This document shows, one piece after another, positions 34,498 to 46,400 of a stretch of 64,000 bases of DNA; within the stretch, counting starts at the first letter, position 1; each line of letters opens with the position of its first letter. Made by a program: the position numbers and the translations under genes. The DNA is from Aristolochia californica (taxonomy: Eukaryota; Streptophyta; Magnoliopsida; Piperales; Aristolochiaceae), in the NCBI GenBank assembly GCA_029961685.1, contig JARWKL010000016.1, positions 253,001 through 317,000 of the forward strand, in the 5' to 3' direction. The notes beneath the pieces are model-generated. The model was not told the DNA's origin, made no database searches, and worked only from the letters and a program-made list of their open reading frames with translations.

Positions 34498-37400
34498 GAA
34501 AAAGAGAAAGAATAAGGGAGAAAGGGCTGTCATACAGCCTGCTGGATGTGGAAAAAATCTACACCCCATCAGGTTTTATTTCTCTTGCAAGTGTTTTTAC
34601 AAAAAGACCAAAAAAACTTAAAGGATTTATACATGTATGTATAAAACACCCTTCTAAACCCACAGAATTTACACAATAACCACACCTCTTTAGATACTCT
34701 AATCTGAAACCTTTTGTCTGACAAATTATAGCTCTATTCACATGAGAAATTACTAAAATACCCCTGACTTTTAGGAAATCTTAGATAATGATGGATCATA
34801 AGCATGCGTTGATTGTTTCCTTTTGAAAAATTATTGCTTTAATATTACTTTATTTTTTTACTTCTCACAACTTTATTTACTAATTTTTCTGTTTCTTTCT
34901 CTTATTAAATGCTCTGGTATTATTTTCCATAGGCTGCTCAAGTTTGCATGGGAACTGTCCATGATACAAATTCTTCAGATGCATCTGAGTTTTTTGGAGC
35001 AAAATCTATGCAATGTAAAGATTTTCTTCAGGAAGCATCACAAATTATTGAAGAATATGGACAACATGGTATTAGACTAATATTTGGTGCCTCTATTTTG
35101 GTTTAGGTTTTAATTCTTTGAGCAACATCTGTTGGTGAGTTCTTTTGTGGGCCAACTTAGTATTAAGTTTTTTTTTTTTAAAGAATGGTCAGAATTTCAT
35201 TAAGAGAAAGGTGAATTACAAAGAAATATTTTCTTTTGGAGTGTGAATATTCAATAAAACAGGAGAGAAATACAATTACAAAGAAGTATGATTACAAAAA
35301 ACTGAAAAAATCTTGCAAACAATGCAGCCAGAAAAAAAAAAAACAAAAGCCTTCCATCACATCACTAGCTAAAAATAAGGAAAAGTTGTTAGAGAGTAAA
35401 AATTCTCTCCCTTGTTCCAGCTATACATGTTCCACAGGCAGAAGAGGATTTCGGTGGCTGATGCAGCCTGTGATGGTGGGTGGAATCTTCATCCTCGTCG
35501 GGGTCTATCGTATCTGGAAGCTTTGGAGGCTAGTCGTCTGTTGGACACTAGTCAGCCAACCAGGATTTAGGCTCACAGCCAGGACAAGGTAATTTGGTGG
35601 CCTGATAAGAGTGGCACCTTCACGGTCTCCTTTGATTACCTCGTCATTAGGGGATGGCTCACTCATAGTCTGGGCCAGAGAGGTGTCTTTCACTTGGCGG
35701 CTCAACTCTCCTCCCAAAGTGAAGTTCTTCATGTGGAGCACCGGCCTTTACAAAATTCTTTCAACAAATAATCTCAGGAAGCGTGGCCAAAACGCAGTGG
35801 ATACCACTTGCCCTTTTTGCAAATCTATAGAAAACTATCAGCCACCTGCTCCACTTATGCCCCTTCTCGTGGGGGATTTGGACGTCGATTCTTGGCCGTA
35901 TTGGTATTCAATTTTGTATTCTTACGGATCTCATCACCATTTTTCGTATGCTTCTTGGTTCTTGTGTTGCCTTCATTTCTTGGGGTCTATGGAATGAACG
36001 CAACCGGCGGCGATTTAACACCAAGTTTGAATCCCCTAAGAGAATTGTTGAAATCATTTCGAGGAATATTTCTACCTGGCTTCACACAAAGAAAGTGTCC
36101 CCCCCCCCCCCCCCCCCCCCCCCCCCTTCTTCTTTGGATCCTCCATTAGAGACAATTGGCATTGCCTTGCCCAACTCCATTCGATTTCGAAGCCTCCTGC
36201 TGCTACCAAGTGGACCTCGCCAAAGCACTGTGTCCTTATGTTAAATTTTGATGGCTCTTCACTTGGCAACCCCCGGAAGGCTGGTTTCGGCGGAGTTGTT
36301 TGTAATTCTTTGGGTAATCAGATCGTCTCCTTTGTTGGCCCTCTCAGTATTGCGGACTCCACGACGGCTGAACTTCACGGTCTCCTCAATGGACTTCGAG
36401 TATTCCGGGACCACTGCAGTGGCCCCATTCACATCAAGGGCGATTCCAAGGTGGCGATTGGTTGGTGTGCGAGATCGTCCGCTCCTCCCTGGCATCATTG
36501 GGACTCTTTTTATGAGATTATGGAAATTGTTAGTTTTTAATTGTATTTGGTCTCACATCTTGAGATCTACTAATTATGTGGCCGATGTTTTGGCCAAGCT
36601 GGGAGCCTCTTATCAATCTCTTGTTGTTAGGGGTTCACTACCCTAAGGTTGTGTTCTTCTTTTCTCTCTCTTAATAAAATCGCCTTTCATAAAAAAATAA
36701 AAATAAAATAAACTCGTTGTGTTTGGGAGAATCGTCCTATTGAGCTTTGCAAAGATTCTATGCTTAATTGGGAAGATGTCTCCTAACTTATGCCAGTTAT
36801 TTTTGGATGGATCGGAATCCAACTTGAACAATGGCAATCACTCATTCTAGTGCATCAATAAGGTGGGTAATGACCAATCGGTTAGATTTTGGGAAGATTG
36901 GTGATCAGAATATATGCCTCTTCAGAACTCTTTTCCGAACCTCTTCCGAATTTCCAGACTGAGGAGGAGCTTAGTTGCTGAAGTCGCCAGTAATGGGGGA
37001 TGGAACATTCACCCTCAACACGGTCCATCAGACGTAGAAGCTTTGGAGGCCAGTCGCATTTTGGAAGCAATTCAGTCGACCAGGATACATGCTAGCAGAT
37101 CTGATAATTAATCTGGTGGCCAAATAAGAGTGGCTCTTTTTCGGTGTCCTCCTGTTGAGTTCTTTTGCCAAGGATCTTGTCACCCAATGTTCCCTTCTTG
37201 ATTCCAGCGTTGGTGGTGATTAATTGAAGTGCGTATTCTTCGGTTGAGCATCGGCTAGTTGCTGATGATTTCAGTGAGAGAGATAGGATGATTCCGTGAA
37301 GAGAATGGAGATGATGATGAATCGCGTGAAGATAACCCGAGCGTAAGGATGAGCTGATTTCTAATTTTTATCTACTGTAGCTAAGACCTAAGTTTCAGAA

Positions 37401-40400
37401 AATTCTCTTTTTTTTTTCGATTCATTCACGCCCCTTTATAAAACAGGGGCGTGCTTTAGAAATCCAGCATCAAGAGACCTGGATTTCATACATATTACAA
37501 ACCTGCCATGCTTTTCATGATTCCAGAAATATTACAAACCTGCCATTAAGTCAAAAAATCCAAAAAATACACAAGTTACCCTCTTCTTCTATCAGCTACT
37601 CTTGATGGTATGGAGTCCATAACATCACCCCCTCCTGGGGAAAGAGTTTGTCCTCAAGCTCAAAGGTGGGGTAAAGGGGCCGGAACTGCTCGAGGGGTTC
37701 CCATGAGGCGGGAAACAATTCGGCTTCAGACCACCGGACGAGGAGCTCCCAGGAGTCGTGTGTGCGGCGAGCCTGCAATACCTGTGCTGGGGAGGGAAGC
37801 GTACGCCCTTCATGGAGTGGAGGCAAGGGTGTATGCAGCATGGGAGAGTCGCCGCGAAAGGGCCTCAAGAGAGAAACATGGAAGATGTCATGTATGCTGG
37901 CGTCGGGGGGGAGCTGGAGGCGATATGCAACACTGCCAATGCGAGCTAAGACTCTGAAAGGTCCATAATACCGGGGAGAAAGTTTGTGCGCCAATAGAAG
38001 TCCCGACTAAGATGAAAATAAGGTTTTTGTTGGCCCTCGTGAGTACCATCATGGATGGAAGAGAGAATGCTGGTGATGAGAGGGGACGTGTGCAGCAGAA
38101 AAACACAGTTCTTGTAGAAGATAAGATGGTCTTTAACTGTCCACCTTGCCCTGCGCAATTTTCAGTAACAACTCAAGAAGCTCAGGATGTTGTTGGGTCT
38201 CACCTCGGATGGAATCAAGCAAAAGAACCCGCGGCCGGTTGATAGCATGCAGCTGAGGCGCAACAAGTCACAGCGGGACAGCGCATCTGCGCCTCGGTTG
38301 AGGTGGCCGGGAGTGTACTCCACCTTGAAATCAAACCCCATGAGTTTAGTGAGCCAATGTTGCTGCAGGGACGTCGTGAGGCGTTGCTGTAGCAGGTACT
38401 TTAAGCTGCAATGGTCTGTCCGGATCACAAAGTTCCAACCCCACAGGTAGGGCCGCCAAACCGATGAGTTCCCGTTCATAGGCAGCTAACTTGTGGTGGT
38501 GCGGGGCCAATTGGCGGCTGAAATACGCGATGGGATGGCCGTGTTGCTGTAGAACGGCGCCAATGCCCCCACCTGAAGCATCACATTCAATGATGAACAG
38601 TTTCGCAAAATCTGGAAGTTGGAGAACTAGGGCAGAAGCTAAGGACTGTTTCAGCGTGTGGAATTGTACTGGCAACCGCTGTCCAGGTGAAACCATTCTG
38701 CTGGAGCAAGCTGGTCAGCAGAGCGGCGATCTGACCATAATCACGAATAAACTTGTAGTAGTACCCCGACAAGCCGAGAAACCCCCACAAGGCCGTTACC
38801 GACTGCAGAGTAGGCCATTCCAGCACCGACTGGATTTGGTGCTGTCCACTTTCACCCCGGTTGCTGAGATCACGTGACCCAAGTAGGCGACCTCGGAGGT
38901 GCCTATCGCACATTTGGATTTGTTGAGGAATAAGTGTTGAAGATGGTCGTCCCAATGTTGACTATAGATCAAGATATCGTCAAAAAACACAAGAACAAAC
39001 TTGTGGAGGAAGGGAAGAAATACCTCATTCATCAACGCTTGGAAGGTGGACGGTGCATTGGATAGACCAAAGGGCATCACCAAGAACTCAAAGTGACCAT
39101 GGTGTGTCCGGAAAGCGGTTTTCTCCACATCATCAGGGTGGACCCAGATTTGATGGTAGCCGGATTTCAAGTCCAGCTTCGTAAAAAGTGTGGCACCATG
39201 AAGTTCGTCCAGCAGTTCATCCACCACGGGGATGGGAAATTTATCCTTGACCGTGCGAGCGTTGAGCTCCCGATAGTCCACACAGAACCGCCAAGACATG
39301 TCTGGTTTCTTGACCAACAGCACGGGTGAGGAGAAAGGCGAACAGCTGGGCTGAATAAGGCCTTGAGTGAGCATGAGTTGACACTGCCGCTCAAGCTCGT
39401 CTTTCTGCAAGTGAGGATAGCGGTAGGGGCGCACGACCACTGGTTTGGTGCCCAACTTCAACCGGATACGATGGTCACACGACTGTATCGGCGGAAGAGC
39501 AGTAGGTTGCAGAAATAATTCAGCGAAGTCCTCAACGAGCTGGGTGAGCTGCAGGCCATCAGAGTCCAGCACATGAAGAGTTTGCAAAGTGCGCTAGAAG
39601 GGGGCATGGATGCCCTGAAGTGTGAGCTGTTGTGGACCCTGGGTGAAGGTCATAGTAAGGGACTGAAAGTCCCACAAGATTGGCCCCAACCGCTGCAGCC
39701 ACTTAATGCCGAGGACTAGATCAAAACCAGAAAGTGGAATCACCAAAAAATCTGCAGTGAAGGGGTGGCCGTCAACCACAAAGGGCACGGCGGAGCAGAC
39801 CCCTACGCTGGTAATTTTGGCTCCATTAACGACTGCAACTGATAAACCCGAGTTATGCTGAAGGGGCAACCCCAACTGCTGGGCTGCTGGCAGGCTCAAG
39901 AAGTTGTGTGTGCTGCCGGAGTCAACCAGTGCCAGCAGCATACGAGCCTGGATGCCAGCATATAGCTGCATCATATTGGTGTCGTGTACCCCCGTCATGG
40001 CATGGAGAGAGGGCGGGCTCGGCCTCATCCTCGAGGGAAGGGTCAGCTGCTGAATCCCTGCCCTCTAACCCAAACAGCCGCTGGCATAAGTGGCCTTGGA
40101 CGTATTTCTCGTCGCAATTAAAACAAAGGCCTTGTGCTCGCCGCTGACTCATTTCAGATGTAGAGAGGCGTTTCGCATAGAGAGGCGGAGGAGTGGACCG
40201 GGGAGGCACCGCGGGATTGGAGGTGGGGGGTGCTGGGCGCAGGGGAGGGCTGTGAGCTGGGGCTGTAACAGTGCTGGGCGCAGGGGAGGGCTGTGAGCTG
40301 GGGCTGTAACAGTGCTGGGCGCAGGGGAGGGCTGTGACATGCGGTGCGGCCAAGGTGGGCGGCGCAGCAAGGAGTCCCTCAGAAGTCGGTGTTTAGTATC

Positions 40401-43400
40401 CAGTGTCCAAACCAAGTTCATGGCATGGGTGAGGGAGGTGGGGCCAAGCAATTCTACGTCAAGGCGTAGAGGCTCGACCAACCCAGCAATAAACAAGGGA
40501 AAATGCTGGCTGGGACGCACATGGCTACGGGCGCGGGTGAGACGCTCCTGAAACAATTTCTGATAGGCCTCAACGGATCCGGTTTGTTTAAGATTAACCA
40601 AATACCCAAGAGGGTTGGTGTGGGTAGGGGGACCAAACCGCAGCATACATTCAGCCTTAAATAAGCCCCAGTCATACACTTGATGGTCCGAATCGAGCAT
40701 GTGGAAGGCGGCTAGAGAGACCCACTCCCCGGCCGGAATTCGTTGATGCCAAAAGAAGTGGTCACAGCGATGCAACCACAGTAAAGGGTCATTGGAACCA
40801 TCATATGTAGGAAATTGAATTTTTGTGTACCTTGGCACACTGGAAGCGGCGGTGCTGTGAGAGGCCCTTGGGTGGAATTGTTGTGGACGCAGGGGTGGCC
40901 TTGGTGGGGGAAACTGAGTAGAGTAGTCTGTTGGGCGTGGGAGACTGAGGGGATGGGGAGCTTTGCGGGGCCCTTGTGCTTGGAGAATTTGGCCCACAGA
41001 CTCCTAAAGTTCTTGAATCTGGGACTAGAAAGCAGCCACGGAAGCTTGGAGTCCATCAACGGTAGGACGTAGATCAGAGGAAGAGGAAGAATCATCCAAG
41101 GCGGTCCCATCTGATACCAAGATGTTGAGTTCTTTTGCCAAGGATCGTGTCACCCGACGTTCCCCTCTTGATTCCAGCGTTGACGGTGATTAATTGAAGT
41201 GCGTATTCTTCCGTTGAGCATCAACTAGTTGCTGTTCAGCTCAGAGAGAAGAGCGGACAGAGTTGTTGATGATTTCCATGAGAGAGATAGGATGATTCCG
41301 TGAAGAGAATGGAGATGATGATGAATCGCGTGAAGATAACCCGAGCGTAAGGATGAGCTGATTTCTAAGTTTTATCTACTGTAGCTAAGACCTAAGTTTC
41401 AAAAAAATTCTCTTTTTTTTCGCATTCATTCACGCCCCTTTATAAAACAGGGGCGTGCTTTAGAAATCCAGCATCAAGAGACCTGGATTTCATACATATT
41501 ACAAACCTGCCATGCTTTTCATGATTCCAGAAATATTACGAACCTGCCATTAAGTCAAAAAATCCAAAAAGTACACAAGTTACCCTCTTCTTCTATCAGC
41601 TACTCTTGATGCTATGGAGTCCATAACACCTCCACCTATATTGCTATTTGTAGATGGCTCTCTCACAGCTTCAGACATGTAGTGGAGTTCACCTGGCACC
41701 TCAACGCCCCCCCAAAAGTAAAGTTCTTCATGTGGAGCACCTGCCTCAAAAACACTCTCTGCTGACAATCTAAGAAAACGTGGCCAGCTTGGGGTGGATC
41801 CTATTTGTCATTTTGTCATGTAGTTGAGGAAACTGTCAGCCACATACTCCTTTCATGCCCTTTCTCATGGGAGATTTGGACGTCGATTATTAGCCACATT
41901 GGGTTCCAGTTCTGCTTTCCCGTGGATCTTCCCGTAGCCTGTCGGATGCTTGCAGGGACTATCGTTCCCAGTCTTGGGAGAATAATGATCTCGGCTTGAT
42001 CGGCTTTCATTCCTTGGGGGCTCTGGCTAGAGTACAATCAAAGGAGATTCAATGCCAAGTTCAATTCCCAAGAAAGAATTGTTGAAACCATCTTAGGTAC
42101 TATTACTACATGGCTTCACTCTCGGAAAACCTTCTCCCTCTTCTCAGGATCTTGCATCAGAAACAATTGGGATTGTCTTACCCAGCTCCGTACGAATTTT
42201 AAATCCCTAGTTGTTTATGAGTGGAACCAACCACCTGCTGGAGTCCTTAAATTAAACTTTGATGGCTCCTCCCTCGACAACCTTGGTCTAGCTGGTTTCA
42301 GTGAAGTGGTTCGTGATTCTTTTGGGAACCAAATCGTCTCTTTTGCTGGCCCTCTTGGTATTGCGGATTCTATGACGGCTGAGCTACACGGTCTTCTTAA
42401 TGGGCTATGTGCTTTCCTCGATCACTGTGTTGGGCCCATTCACATTGAGAGAGACTCTAAGGTGGTAATCTACTGGTGCGAACATTCTTCAGCACCCTCG
42501 TGGTGTCATTAGGATACTTTTTTTGTGGAAATTGTTAGTGTTAAGGAATAGTCTCACATGGATTAGTGAATACAAAGATCTTGAGTTTATTAGTTTGGAA
42601 AGAGGTTTCTTAAGTTGGCTAGTCATTTTAGGATAAGGCCTTCGACCCAAATTTAACATGGTGTCAAAGCGGGTACTCATATGTGGGCCTGCACCTAAAC
42701 TATCTACTTGTAGAGCCACAAAAGAGGGCATGCACCTAAATTATCCACTTGTAGAGCCACAAAAGATGGTCTACACGTGATGGGGAGTGTTAAGGAATAG
42801 TCCCGCATGGATTAGTGAGTACAAAGATCTTGAGTTTATTAGTTGGGAAAGAGGTTTCCTAAGTTGGCTAGTCATTTTAGGATAGGGCCTTCGACCCAAA
42901 TTTAACAATTAGTTTGTTTGATTGTTTTTGGTCTCAAATCCCAAGATCAGCAAATTTTGTGGCCGATTGTTTGGCCAAGCAAGGAGTTTCCTTGCAATCT
43001 CTTGTTGTTAGGGATAGCTCCCCCTTTTCTCTCTGTTTCTTTTAATAAAATCATCCTTCTTAAAAAAAAAAAGGGTGGGTAACACTTGTTGAAATTTTAG
43101 GTTCCTATATTTTGTGGTTATCTGAAAATAGACAAAGAAAGGAAGTGACTTGATGCTATTTTAAGGTTTTATAGGTTTTAGAAATTAAGAATAGAAGCTG
43201 ACATTAGGAAGAAAGAATGAAGGAGAAGACGGACGAGAGCAAAAAACAGACGGTTATCAAATATGAAGTAACACTGCTCAGCTCGTAATTCTTTATAATG
43301 AGTTTGCTTACAAAAAGATTAAAATGCCCTTGACCCTTGACTTACTTAAAGTGAAGGCATTGCTTTAATTAAATAAACTCAGCAAAGCGTGGTGAGGTTA

Positions 43401-46400
43401 TGATAAATAACTTATGGAAGCTTTGTAGTATGGTTGAGGAGAATGCCAATCATTCTCCTTCATTGCCCTTTTAGTTGGCAAGTTTGGAATTTTGTGCTAC
43501 GAAAGTTTAACATTTTCACCTGCTTTCTATGATCAGTTGGGGAGTTAGTTTGTCAATTCTTATCATGACCTTTTACTGAAGAACGACAAAAGTTCTGGCA
43601 ATTATCTTTAGCAGCTATTCTGTGGAGCTTGTGGAAAGGGAGAAATTCCAGGACCTTTAACAGTATTCAGCAATCAGTGGGAGGAGTCATTGACCAGTCT
43701 ATTCATTAATTCGTTCATGGCTGCATTCTCTTGCCTAGGGTGATACGTATGGCTTCAACTATGAGGGGGCTAGAAAAAATTGCTGAACAATAATCTGAGT
43801 TCATTTTAAAAGAGCTCTAATCTCAGCTTCAACTGTATCAGATCTACCAATAGGACCTGACAAAGCAAATTTGACTGCACCAGAATGATCTTCAATTACC
43901 CCACCTACACTTGCCCATGTGGAGTAACTATGTAAAATGTCTTTTCTTTCATAAAAGTTTAGACAACTTTTCTCTTCTTCTTACACTCCCTCCTCTTTTC
44001 TACTTCCTGGATTGCTTCTAAAATCTTCATGTTTAACTAGGAGAACCCTGCCATTCAGATACATAAGCAAGTTGATAAAGAAAACTTCTCCTTTATACAG
44101 TCAAGTCCCTAATAAGAAAATTTTAAAATTGATTAAGTCTATTGATTTGGAATATAAATATAAACAATAAAGAAGAGGAGAAGAATATGGAATTGCTTTA
44201 ATGGAGTAAGTGTGAAGATATAATCATCACCATTTCAAAAAAAACTTCGCTCTAATACTCATTCAGGGTTCAAAAAAAATATATATGGATATGACTAAAT
44301 TGCTACAGGTTTGTGGCTTAGTCAAACAGTACAGAATTGCTATCAATCTACACCTTGTAAAAAAATAAGTACATATTGTTACCTTAACATCTTTGTGAAC
44401 ACTGCAATTGTTGTTGTTCTCCAATATCCAAAGTGACAACTTTTTTTCATTAATGCAGATATTTTCCAGGCAGATAATGACTGGTCTTCGGCCATGAAAA
44501 TGGGCTACTTATCTCCAAAACTTTATGAACTGATACACATTTTTCAATCATTCGAGTGAGCGAAATCTTTGGATTACCATCCCCTCTTATCAGTCACTTT
44601 ATGTGTCCTGTCAAAAAAAAATTCTCACTTGCATAGCATTCATTATTTTGGTTGCAGTGGGCCAAATCATGTACTCTGCCTGATCTTTGTGGAAAGAATT
44701 ATCACTGCCAAAGTGATTGAACAATTCATGAGGAGGCTTTGTAATTTATCTCATTTCACATTTTCATATTTAACGGGAGGAAATTCATCAAAAGGTTCAC
44801 AAACTCCAGCTATGCAAAAGAACATATTGGATTTATTTCGTTGTGGGAAGGTACTCATTGCGATCTAGTTACATAATCTTTTACATCGTTGTGGGAAAGT
44901 ATGTAACAGCTTACACCAATTTTTTATCTTTAGAAATATTACACTTTTTAACAAGAAATGCACTGCTATTTTCCATACATTTATTTCCGACAACGAAATA
45001 TATCCAGGTGAACCTTTTGTTCACTACTGATGTGGCCGAGGAAGGAATGGATGTGCACAACTGTTCCTGTGTAATACGTTTTGACTTGCCAAAAACAGTT
45101 CGTAGCTATATTCAGTCACGTGGACGCGCTCGACAACGTGAATCTCGTTATATTCTAATGTTAGAAAGGTACAAAAGATCTACTCACTTCTGGTGACGTG
45201 TTAACTTCTTATTCTTTTATTTAGATTGGAATTGAAATCAAAATCCTAAAACTTTCTTTTGGTGTTTCAGTGATATGATTGCATCATGCACGAGAAACTG
45301 AAGATTTTTTTCATCCATGCTTTTTTTTCCATTGGAAATGGTCTTACAGAAAAAAATACTGGTTTTTATTTCATTATTCTGCCTATTAATTCTGATAAAA
45401 CTATCTTTTCCAGGGGACAAATTAAGCAAAGAGAACTGCTTTTTGATATAATAAGGAGTGAACTTTCAATGACTGATACTGCGTTAAATAGAGACCCTAG
45501 CATATCTATTGCCGATATGTATCACCCTGACATGCCAAGCTTTTACATTGTTGAGTCAACAAAAGCAACAGTTACTGCTGGTTCTAGCATTGGTCTTATT
45601 TACAAATATTGTCAAAAGCTCCCCAAAGATAAGTATGGTTCTCATTGTCCTTTTTTGTTGCTATTACTCCATTCCATTTTGATAAGTGCTATTTTAGCAT
45701 TTTAGTTTCCTCTGTAATGCTTTCCTCAGGTACTTTCTTCCAAAACCAGTATTTGTATGTGACTTGGATCAGGGGTCTTACATTTGCACATTAACTTTAC
45801 CTCCAAATGCTGCATTTAAAAAGATAGTGGGTCCACCAAGCAAAAGGTCACACACTGCAAAGCAGCTTACATGCTTGGAGGCTTGTAAAAAACTACATCA
45901 AATGGGTGCACTTGATGACCATCTGCTCCCTGTAGTTCAAGACCCTTCAGAAAATGAATCCAAGAACAGCTCTAAAGGGTTCATTGTTGGTGCTGGTGAG
46001 TAGAAAAGAGACAAATAAATATTTATAATATTCTATATTTCTAAACCAAATGTTTGAACTTGACTTTCTGTTTTTAACCAAAGGTACAACAAAAAGGAAG
46101 GAATTACATGGGACAAGCACAATTCATGTCTTATCTGGAACTTGGGCCCAATACCCCAGCAGTGTTATGTTGTGGGCATATAAGCTAAATTTTTCATGTG
46201 ACCGAGATAACTACTCTGACTTTGTACTCCTATTGGAGGCCAATCTAGAAGATGATGTTGCAGGTGTAGAAGTAAACCTTTATCTTGTCAACAAGGTGGT
46301 CAAAACTTCAGTCTCTCCTTGTGGACAAGTTCAATTTGATGCAAACCAGGTCTGCATTCAATGTCTCTCTCTGGTTTTATGTTTTTTTGCTCTTTTCTTC

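Larger units (their letters stand above)
37153..41628 (-). mobile_element. Ty3/gypsy chromovirus with integrase core deletion
   Basis: This complete LTR element lies on the minus strand: LTRs at 37153-37624 and 41123-41628, PBS for initiator Met-tRNA at 41110-41119, PPT at 37625-37640, and an internal region of only 3498 bp. Order on the minus strand: gag, zinc knuckle, protease, RT, RNase H, integrase N-terminal zinc-binding end, integrase C-terminal with chromodomain-like tail. The central DDE integrase domain is missing, so the copy cannot integrate on its own. A 5-bp TSD proves insertion as a unit into a LINE. Confidence 0.93.
42539..42907 (+). mobile_element. Complete TRIM element (369 bp)
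   Basis: This is a terminal-repeat retrotransposon in miniature: two 120-bp LTRs (42539-42658 and 42788-42907), both TGTTAAGGAATAGTC...TTTAACA. Directly behind the left LTR is a PBS-like TGGTGTCAAAGC (42659-42670). A PPT-like gatggggag lies before the right LTR. The internal part of 129 bp has no coding capacity and contains a partial internal repeat (the gcacctaaa..tatc.acttgtagagcc block twice). It sits in the RNase H of a LINE; the flanks are gttag and attag (5 bp, one mismatch). Confidence 0.9.

Noticed and set aside
35236..35592. Lysine-rich + frame of 118 codons
   Set aside because: It starts in A-rich LINE-tail sequence and runs into LINE zf-RVT in the wrong frame.
37610..37957. 115-codon + frame and other + frames over 37.6-41.1 kb
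   Set aside because: Antisense shadows of the chromovirus gag-pol, which is clearly on the minus strand.
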